Source of the DNA: Damh-18 sp036275695
GTDB taxonomy: Bacteria; Patescibacteriota; Minisyncoccia; Phycocordibacterales; UBA918
Assembly: GCA_036275695.1 (NCBI GenBank)
Contig: DASUDI010000029.1
Span: forward strand, 1-9,484
DNA length: 9,484 nt
Direction of reading: 5' to 3'
Shown here: positions 5,338-9,484 of the stretch, piece after piece
Layout of the letters: the number at the start of each line of letters is the position of its first letter
Position numbering within the stretch: position 1 is the first letter of the stretch
Notes under the pieces: model-generated
What the model was told of the DNA's origin: nothing
Databases searched by the model: none
The model's input: only the letters and a program-made list of their open reading frames with translations
Position numbers and translations under genes: made by a program

Positions 5338-6840
5338 ATGACATCAGCACACACCCCCACAAAGGCACATCGCACCTCGCGACCACCAGTCGTGGTCATT
5401 ATGGGGCACATTGACCATGGAAAATCGACACTCCTTGATTACATTCGTAAATCGAATATTGTTGCGGGCGAAGCAGGTGGCATCACCCAACACCTCTCCG
5501 CATATCGCGTTGAACACAAAACCCACGAAGGAAAGGTGTCGCTCATAACCTTCCTCGATACCCCAGGACACGAAGCATTTCAAAAAATGAGATTGCGTGG
5601 TGCTGATGTTGCTGACATTGCCGTACTCATTGTATCTGCTGAGGATGGTGTCAAGCCACAAACCCTTGAAGCGCTTAACTCGATTAAACAGGCTAACATA
5701 CCGTATATTGTTGCAATTAATAAAATAGATAAATCGGGCGCTGATATTCCTCGCACACAGACGAGTCTCATGGAACATGAGATATTCCTCGAAGGTATGG
5801 GTGGTAATATATCGTGGGTTGGTATCTCAGCCAAGACAGGTCAAAATGTTGATGAACTCCTTGACCTTATTCTTCTTACCGCGGAACTCTCAGAACTTAC
5901 CAGCGACCCGTCATTACTCGCCACGGGACGTGTCATTGAAGGAAAACTTGATGGCAAACGCGGAAACACCGCGACACTCATACTCAAAGACGGCACACTC
6001 ACGTCAGGAGATTTTGTTGTCTCGGGAAATGTCTACGCGCCAGTGCGCATTATGGAAGACTGGTCAGGAAAATCTATCCGCGAGGCTTATGCATCTGATC
6101 CGGTCGGCATTGTGGGGTGGACCGGGGTACCAAACGTTGGAGACAACTTCATCACGGTACGCACAAAAAAAGAGGCTGAAAAAATAGTTGCTGAATATAA
6201 TGCCACCGAATCAACACAAAAAAAATATGACGCTAGCCTTCCCACTATTCCAATCCTCATTAAAGCCGATGTACTTGGTACTATTGACGCAATCATCCAC
6301 GAACTCGAAAAACACACTTCTGAACGTATCTCAATTCGTGTGATTGGTACGGGTGTGGGTGCCATTTCATCAAATGATGTACAAAATGTAAGTGCGACCG
6401 AACATGCCATTATTGTTGGCTTTAACGTTAAGGCAGACCGGCCCGCAATCGATCTTGCTGATAGACTTGGAGTTGAGATTGAGACATTTGACATCATTTA
6501 TAAACTTTCAGAATGGCTCGATAACGCACTTAAAGTACGCACACCCAAAAAGGAAGAAGAGGTGGTTACGGGACGTGCTAAAATACTTAAGCATTTTAGT
6601 TCTCAAAAAAATTCACACGTTCTCGGCGCGCGCGCTGAGGAAGGCACGCTCAATCTCGGACAACATGTGCGTATTCTAAGACGCGATGTCATACTCGGGA
6701 AAGGTGTACTCACAAATCTCCAACAGTTAAAATCTAACGTAAAGTCCATTACCGAAGGTGAATTTGGTATGCAGCTTGAAAGCCGCGTAGACATTGCTCC
6801 GGGAGATTACCTCGAAGCATATAATATCGTCGTAACCTAG
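5338..6840 (+). CDS. infB: Translation initiation factor IF-2, short form
   Basis: The protein is 500 residues. It is a GTPase that brings initiator tRNA to the 30S subunit and helps the subunits join. The G domain starts almost at once: G1 GHIDHGKST (23-31), switch I GGIT (47-50), G3 DTPGHEAF (74-81), G4 NKID (128-131) and G5 SAK (164-166). Domain II spans about 195-280, domain III begins at IPILIKADVLGTIDAI (304-319), and the initiator-tRNA-binding C2 domain is about 405-500. The N-terminal extension found in most bacteria (E. coli IF-2 is about 890 residues) is reduced to some 17 basic residues. In C2, where most IF-2s have YECG, this one has EFGM, so the conserved Cys is missing. The frame is open back to 5227, but that stretch holds the promoter and leader hairpin. 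rbfA follows after nine bases, as in many bacteria. Confidence 0.96.
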   Translation: MTSAHTPTKAHRTSRPPVVVIMGHIDHGKSTLLDYIRKSNIVAGEAGGITQHLSAYRVEHKTHEGKVSLITFLDTPGHEAFQKMRLRGADVADIAVLIVSAEDGVKPQTLEALNSIKQANIPYIVAINKIDKSGADIPRTQTSLMEHEIFLEGMGGNISWVGISAKTGQNVDELLDLILLTAELSELTSDPSLLATGRVIEGKLDGKRGNTATLILKDGTLTSGDFVVSGNVYAPVRIMEDWSGKSIREAYASDPVGIVGWTGVPNVGDNFITVRTKKEAEKIVAEYNATESTQKKYDASLPTIPILIKADVLGTIDAIIHELEKHTSERISIRVIGTGVGAISSNDVQNVSATEHAIIVGFNVKADRPAIDLADRLGVEIETFDIIYKLSEWLDNALKVRTPKKEEEVVTGRAKILKHFSSQKNSHVLGARAEEGTLNLGQHVRILRRDVILGKGVLTNLQQLKSNVKSITEGEFGMQLESRVDIAPGDYLEAYNIVVT

Positions 6841-6849
6841 TAACGCATC

Positions 6850-7191
6850 ATGGAATTTGATAAACACGATAAGGCGCGGTCATTATATACTGAGGTTATT
6901 GCGCGTTTTGTGCGTGAGGAAGCAAATACAAACCCTTTAATTACCATTACTGACGTGCGTGTGGCACCAAATTATCAGCACATAACTGTACTTTTTACCA
7001 CCATACCCGACAACGGGCAGGAAGGTGCACTCATATTTCTAAAGCGTAAAGGTGGTGACTTACGCGCCTACCTCAAAAAACACGCACGACTCAAGCATAT
7101 TCCCCACATTGATTTTGAAATCGACTACGGTGAGCGACATCGCCAGCACATTGATGAAATAGCGCGCGACATTGAATCCCATAAAAAATAA
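6850..7191 (+). CDS. rbfA: 30S ribosome-binding factor A
   Basis: The protein is 113 residues, a usual length for RbfA, a KH-fold protein that binds the 30S subunit and helps 16S rRNA 5'-end maturation. Visible family features are an N-terminal helix with RSLYTEVIARFVREE, ITITDVRVAPNYQHITVLFTT (the TxVxVSPDLxxAxVYxS strand of the family), LRAYLKKHARLKHIPHIDFEID near the end, and a short acidic-basic C-terminal helix. It starts nine bases after the infB stop (TAG, followed at once by an out-of-use TAA) and is surely cotranscribed. No Shine-Dalgarno is seen, so translation is probably coupled to or re-initiated from infB. Confidence 0.9.
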   Translation: MEFDKHDKARSLYTEVIARFVREEANTNPLITITDVRVAPNYQHITVLFTTIPDNGQEGALIFLKRKGGDLRAYLKKHARLKHIPHIDFEIDYGERHRQHIDEIARDIESHKK

Positions 7192-7211
7192 GCAAACATC
7201 AGTCAGCACGA

Positions 7212-7258
7212 TGACAAAGGGTCACCCTTCGCACATTGCGAAGGGTGACCCTTTGTCA
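7212..7258 (+). terminator. Long hairpin after rbfA (22-bp perfect stem), probable operon end
   Basis: Arms 7212-7233 and 7237-7258 pair without mismatch around a CAT loop. It begins 20 bases after the rbfA stop, a terminator position, but no T tract follows (GTTCCCTTAAAA). It may terminate inefficiently or protect the 3' end of the message instead. Confidence 0.6.
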
Positions 7259-7304
7259 GTTCCCTTAAAACGATTAACTCTTACTTTCATGCATTTCTAA
7301 TTCA

Positions 7305-7313
7305 TGATATAGT
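7305..7313 (+). promoter_or_regulatory. Extended -10 promoter of tRNA-Leu(UAG)
   Basis: TGATATAGT is an extended -10 with a 5/6 core, and no -35 is recognisable. Transcription would begin near 7320, only about two bases before the mature tRNA 5' end at 7322. Confidence 0.5.
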
Positions 7314-7321
7314 CTCGGAAC

Positions 7322-7402
7322 GCGTGGGTGGCGTAATGGTAGCCGCGCTAGTCTTAGGAACTAGTGGAGCAATCCGTGGAGGTTCGAGTCCTCTCCCACG
7401 CA
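7322..7402 (+). tRNA. tRNA-Leu (anticodon TAG)
   Basis: Class II tRNA of 81 bases. The acceptor GCGTGGG (7322-7328) pairs fully with CCCACGC (7395-7401), and the discriminator is A7402. The anticodon stem CTAGT/ACTAG holds the loop CTTAGGA, anticodon TAG at 7355-7357. The variable arm has a GGA/TCC stem, and the T arm is GGAGG-TTCGAGT-CCTCT. CCA is not encoded. U34 of this tRNA is a plausible substrate of the TrhO enzyme encoded nearby, because U34 of four-codon-box tRNAs is the known target class. Confidence 0.94.
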
Positions 7403-7516
7403 CAGAGAACTTTTAGCGCACGTAACTCCTGTGCTTTTGTTGCGCAAAGGTATTTATTCATAATAGATGCAACATCACCACTCCCCTCTACAATTTTCTC
7501 AATATACATAATCAAT

Positions 7517-7542
7517 AAAATGGCGCATTGCGCGCCATTTTT
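7517..7542. terminator. Bidirectional terminator between tRNA-Leu(UAG) and tRNA-Lys
   Basis: AAAATGGCGC (7517-7526) pairs with GCGCCATTTT (7532-7541) around a five-base loop, with T runs on both strands. It lies nine bases past the 3' end of the convergent tRNA-Lys and also closes the tRNA-Leu transcript. The preceding bases 7403-7516 hold nothing else I can support. Confidence 0.8.
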
Positions 7543-7550
7543 ATGTCATG

Positions 7551-7623
7551 TCCACCCACTAGGGCTCGAACCTAGGACCGTCTCGTTAAGAGCGAGCTGC
7601 TCTACCAACTGAGCTATGGGTGG
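7551..7623 (-). tRNA. tRNA-Lys (anticodon CTT)
   Basis: 73 bases. On the minus strand the acceptor CCACCCA pairs with TGGGTGG, with discriminator A at 7551. The D arm is GCTC-AGTTGGTA-GAGC. The anticodon loop CTCTTAA gives CTT (7588-7590). The T arm is CTAGG-TTCGAGC-CCTAG. The outermost anticodon-stem pair (27-43) is G-A rather than Watson-Crick, with the other four intact. CCA is not encoded. It reads AAG only, so another Lys tRNA (TTT) must exist elsewhere. Confidence 0.93.
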
Positions 7624-7694
7624 ATAATAGAAATGAGTGTACTAAAAATCACAGAAAAAACAAGACTGAAAAGATGCGCCACTGCTCAAAAATA

Positions 7695-7703
7695 TGATAT
7701 GAT
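7695..7703 (+). promoter_or_regulatory. Extended -10 promoter of tRNA-Leu(UAA)
   Basis: TGATATGAT is an extended -10 with a 5/6 core and no clear -35. The expected start, near 7710, is about three bases before the mature tRNA, much as at tRNA-Leu(UAG). Confidence 0.45.
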
Positions 7704-7712
7704 GCAGGCGCT

Positions 7713-7798
7713 GTCCGGATGGCGGAATTGGTAGACGCGAGGGACTTAAAATCCCTTGTCATTTAAACGGCGTGCGGGTTCGATTCCCGCTCCGGGCA
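7713..7798 (+). tRNA. tRNA-Leu (anticodon TAA)
   Basis: Class II tRNA of 86 bases. The acceptor GTCCGGA (7713-7719) pairs with TCCGGGC (7791-7797) with one T-G, and the discriminator is A7798. The D arm has the typical Leu sequence TGGCGGAATTGGTAGACGC. The anticodon stem AGGGA/TCCCT holds CTTAAAA, anticodon TAA at 7747-7749. The long variable arm is about 7757-7773, and the T arm is GCGGG-TTCGATT-CCCGC. CCA is not encoded. Confidence 0.96.
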
Positions 7799-7806
7799 CA
7801 AAAGAA

Positions 7807-7841
7807 CAGAACCCATAACTACGAGTTGTGGGTTCTGCTTT
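7807..7841 (+). terminator. Terminator after tRNA-Leu(UAA)
   Basis: CAGAACCCATAAC (7807-7819) pairs with 7825-7837 over 13 positions with one T-G, loop TACGA, followed by CTTTG. The T tract is short, but the site is directly after the tRNA. The rest of the gap to 7971 is A/T-rich and shows only a 7-bp hairpin (7948-7954 with 7963-7969) just before the tRNA-Cys promoter. Confidence 0.7.
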
Positions 7842-7971
7842 GTGCGCGCAAATATCAAAAATATCGACACCTTCTGAAAAGAAGATGATACCGCGAAATA
7901 TCTTTTTAAAAAAACAATTCTGCACCGTCGTTATACAAAATGCTTCTCTGGATTGAAAACTAAATCCAGTA

Positions 7972-7977
7972 TATACT
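7972..7977 (+). promoter_or_regulatory. Candidate -10 box of tRNA-Cys
   Basis: TATACT (5/6 match) lies 12 bases before the mature 5' end of tRNA-Cys. A TTGAAA at 7953-7958 is too close (13-base spacer) to be its -35. The hairpin at 7948-7969 ends two bases upstream of the box. Confidence 0.35.
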
Positions 7978-7989
7978 TAGCCACATTAT

Positions 7990-8061
7990 GGCCAGGTGGC
8001 GAAGTGGTAACGCTTCGGTCTGCAAAACCGACATACACGGGTTCGATTCCCGTCCTGGCCT
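7990..8061 (+). tRNA. tRNA-Cys (anticodon GCA)
   Basis: 72 bases. The acceptor GGCCAGG (7990-7996) pairs with CCTGGCC (8054-8060). Discriminator T8061 is the known identity base of bacterial tRNA-Cys. The anticodon stem TCGGT/ACCGA holds CTGCAAA, anticodon GCA at 8022-8024. The T arm is ACGGG-TTCGATT-CCCGT. CCA is not encoded (CAA follows). Confidence 0.96.
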
Positions 8062-8088
8062 CAAGATAATGAAGAAATATGAAAAAAT

Positions 8089-8125
8089 AAATAGGCGTGG
8101 GCACCGAAGGTGTCCACGCCTATTT
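8089..8125. terminator. Bidirectional terminator between tRNA-Cys and trhO
   Basis: A 17-bp stem (8089-8105 with 8109-8125, one G-T) surrounds a GAA loop. The ends are AAATA and TATTT, so both strands have a short T run. It separates the convergent tRNA-Cys and trhO, 22 bases past the stop codon of trhO. Confidence 0.8.
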
Positions 8126-8147
8126 CCGCTCTCAGTGCTATCACACG

Positions 8148-9176
8148 CTATCGTGTCACATTCTTCATACGATGTTTTTTAAATTGCTCTAACTTTTTTT
8201 TATGATTATTTTTAATCATGTTCTTTTTTAGTCTTGCGGGGAGTGTGTCAAACGCCATACACTTGTAAGAACAATATCCTCGTTTCTTTTCCCTACACTT
8301 TGTACATCCTATATATAACACATGGCACGCCTGATTCTTACAATGAAAATGTTCGTCGCACTTTTCTACACCACAGAGATGGCAGTGCGCAATGACCTCG
8401 TCACTAATGCGTTCACCTAAACGTTCATCAAATACAAAATTCTTCCCCTTAAACTTATTTGGTATACCTTCTGTATCTACCTGATGTTTGTAATCGATAA
8501 TACCCCCTTTAAGATGCTTCACATCCTTGAAGCCGTTGTGCTTGAGCCACGCACTTGCCTTTTCACATCGAATACCACCGGTACAATATAATGCCACTTT
8601 TTTATCTTTGTGTGCCTTGAGATATTCAGGCATCATTTTGAGTTCATCTCGAAATGTATCAATATCAGGAGTAAGTGCCCGCTCAAAGTGCCCCACCTCA
8701 CTCTCATAGCCATTTCGCATATCCACAATCACGGCATCTGGGTCATCAATATACTCATTCATTTCTCGCGCGGTGAGATATGCTCCCGTTTGCGTCACAT
8801 CAAATGACGCGTCATCAAGTCCATCAGCAACAATTTTATCGCGCACTTTTATGGTAAGTTTATAAAAGGAGACAGTATTCGCTTCTTCAACCGCTATCTT
8901 GTAAGGAATATCTCGAAACTCAGGTATGCTTTGGATAAATGCATCAAACTCATCCCATGAAGCAATGGGAACATTCATTTGTGCATTGATACCTTCCGAG
9001 GCGATGTAAATACGCCCCAAACAACCAAGTACTGAAAGTCTCCCCAAAACATACTCACGCATTACCTCTGGATCATGTATGCGTACATATCGGTAAAAGG
9101 AAACTGTTCGTCGTGGTATGCCATCTTTTAGTACTTCCAATTTACGCTCTCTTCGAGACTTTGGTATTTGTTTCAT
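8148..9176 (-). CDS. trhO: tRNA uridine-34 hydroxylase TrhO (YceA family, rhodanese domain)
   Basis: The protein is 342 residues from the ATG at 9176, close to the 350 of E. coli YceA. The family hydroxylates wobble uridine 34 to 5-hydroxyuridine using O2, the first step toward cmo5U or mo5U. Close matches to E. coli as I remember it include SFYRYV (26-31), GRIYIASEGINAQ (54-66), KVRDKIVADGLDD (110-122), VDMRNGYESEVGHFE (151-165), YCTGGIRCEKASAWLKHNGF with the rhodanese-loop Cys (198) and NFVFDERLGERISDEVIAHC (246-265). A cluster of nine cysteines (265-306) is a likely metal-binding segment, and the tail is lysine-rich. The frame is open to an ATG at 9212 and a GTG at 9221. I chose 9176 because it aligns best with the E. 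coli N-terminus, but no promoter or ribosome site decides it. It converges on four tRNA genes. Confidence 0.93.
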   Translation of the reverse strand: MKQIPKSRRERKLEVLKDGIPRRTVSFYRYVRIHDPEVMREYVLGRLSVLGCLGRIYIASEGINAQMNVPIASWDEFDAFIQSIPEFRDIPYKIAVEEANTVSFYKLTIKVRDKIVADGLDDASFDVTQTGAYLTAREMNEYIDDPDAVIVDMRNGYESEVGHFERALTPDIDTFRDELKMMPEYLKAHKDKKVALYCTGGIRCEKASAWLKHNGFKDVKHLKGGIIDYKHQVDTEGIPNKFKGKNFVFDERLGERISDEVIAHCHLCGVEKCDEHFHCKNQACHVLYIGCTKCREKKRGYCSYKCMAFDTLPARLKKNMIKNNHKKKLEQFKKHRMKNVTR

Positions 9177-9369
9177 TTTGTTCTTAACGATAATACTGTT
9201 TTCCCTGTTCATGCTATACACATTTAGCCGTTACTAACGACACACTCTCTTAATATACGGAAACTATCATAACCCATATCACTACTTTTTTCACCTTTTA
9301 TCGTAGATAGGATTTCAGTCGTGGACGTATCTGCGTGCTTCATACTCACGCATGCTCGAAACGCAATTT

Positions 9370-9397
9370 TTGACTTTTTGATAAAAAATAGTATAAT
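9370..9397 (+). promoter_or_regulatory. Strong sigma70-type promoter of the last gene
   Basis: TTGACT (9370-9375, 5/6) and exact TATAAT (9392-9397) are separated by 16 bases. Transcription should start near 9404. On the opposite strand the same bases contain TATACT (9390-9395), so weak divergent initiation toward trhO is possible. The remaining gap 9177-9369 shows only a small dyad, CGTTACTAACG at 9229-9239, and no gene I can support. Confidence 0.7.
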
Positions 9398-9408
9398 TTT
9401 TTTAGAAG

Positions 9409-9427
9409 AGTATAGACTGTCTATACT
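9409..9427. promoter_or_regulatory. Operator-like dyad just downstream of the promoter
   Basis: AGTATAGAC (9409-9417) and GTCTATACT (9419-9427) form a perfect 9-bp inverted repeat around a single T. It sits about +6 to +24 from the predicted start site, where a bound dimeric repressor would block transcription. A one-base centre is too tight for an RNA hairpin, which favours a protein-binding site. The regulator is unknown. Confidence 0.4.
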
Positions 9428-9451
9428 TCCGTTCATTGAAATGAGGTTACC

Positions 9452-9484
9452 ATGAACGAGTCAAACAAATGGGTTTTCTGGGGG
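9452..9484 (+). CDS. Start of an unidentified gene, cut by the window end
   Basis: Only 11 codons are present: MNESNKWVFWG. GAGG at 9443-9446, five bases before the ATG, is the one clear Shine-Dalgarno sequence in the window. The promoter and dyad upstream support a real gene. A polar start followed by aromatic and hydrophobic residues could be the front of an N-terminal membrane helix, as in many exported Patescibacteria proteins, but too little is visible to name it. Confidence 0.7.
   Translation, partial: MNESNKWVFWG

Noticed and set aside
7364..7612. 82-codon plus-strand open frame
   Set aside because: It runs from inside tRNA-Leu(UAG) through a terminator into tRNA-Lys, so it is not a protein gene.
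9224..9436. Open frame of 70 codons on the minus strand upstream of trhO
   Set aside because: It runs through the plus-strand promoter and dyad, has no promoter or ribosome site of its own, and shows no recognisable domain. Chance is more likely.
1..9484. CRISPR array, insertion sequence, phage genes, toxin-antitoxin pair or defence system
   Set aside because: No direct-repeat array, transposase, integrase or recognisable defence domain was found. The genes are housekeeping or small surface proteins.

Overview
The window looks like a chromosomal stretch of a Candidate Phyla Radiation bacterium (Patescibacteria, most likely the Parcubacteria/Paceibacteria side). The evidence is a small secreted two-cysteine membrane protein of the TrbC/VirB2 pilin-like kind, a short membrane-anchored leucine-rich-repeat protein, an IF-2 of only about 500 residues without the long N-terminal region, near absence of Shine-Dalgarno sequences, and five tRNA genes that do not encode their CCA ends. 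The phylum assignment is inference. No 16S or ribosomal protein gene is present to fix it.

Layout. 1-210 (minus) is the 5' part of the TrbC-like gene. tRNA-Tyr (304-386, plus) follows, with a strong terminator. 469-5182 holds three minus-strand genes, each with its own promoter signal: an LRR lipid-facing or surface protein, a ClpB-type disaggregase and an IscS/NifS-type cysteine desulfurase. A divergent control region (5183-5337) separates these from the plus-strand infB-rbfA translation operon (5338-7191). 7200-8125 is a tRNA block: Leu(UAG) plus, Lys(CUU) minus, Leu(UAA) plus, Cys(GCA) plus, with hairpin terminators between them. The tRNA U34 hydroxylase gene trhO (minus) converges on this block. 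The last ~250 bases hold a good sigma70 promoter, a dyad that could be an operator, and the first 11 codons of an unidentified plus-strand gene.

How the genes fit together. Most of the window serves translation and protein quality: initiation (IF-2), 30S maturation (RbfA), tRNAs, tRNA wobble modification (TrhO), sulfur supply for tRNA thiolation or Fe-S clusters (cysteine desulfurase), and disaggregation (ClpB). No mobile element, phage gene, CRISPR array or defence island is visible, and I do not see a new multi-gene system.

The most interesting signals are regulatory. Three genes carry an exact TATAAT box placed exactly six bases before the ATG, which predicts leaderless mRNAs. Several promoters are of the extended -10 type without a -35 box. 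A terminator-like hairpin sits inside the infB leader. Several intergenic palindromes have very long perfect stems and three-base loops. The ClpB-type protein carries a ClpC-like loop that could contact ClpP.
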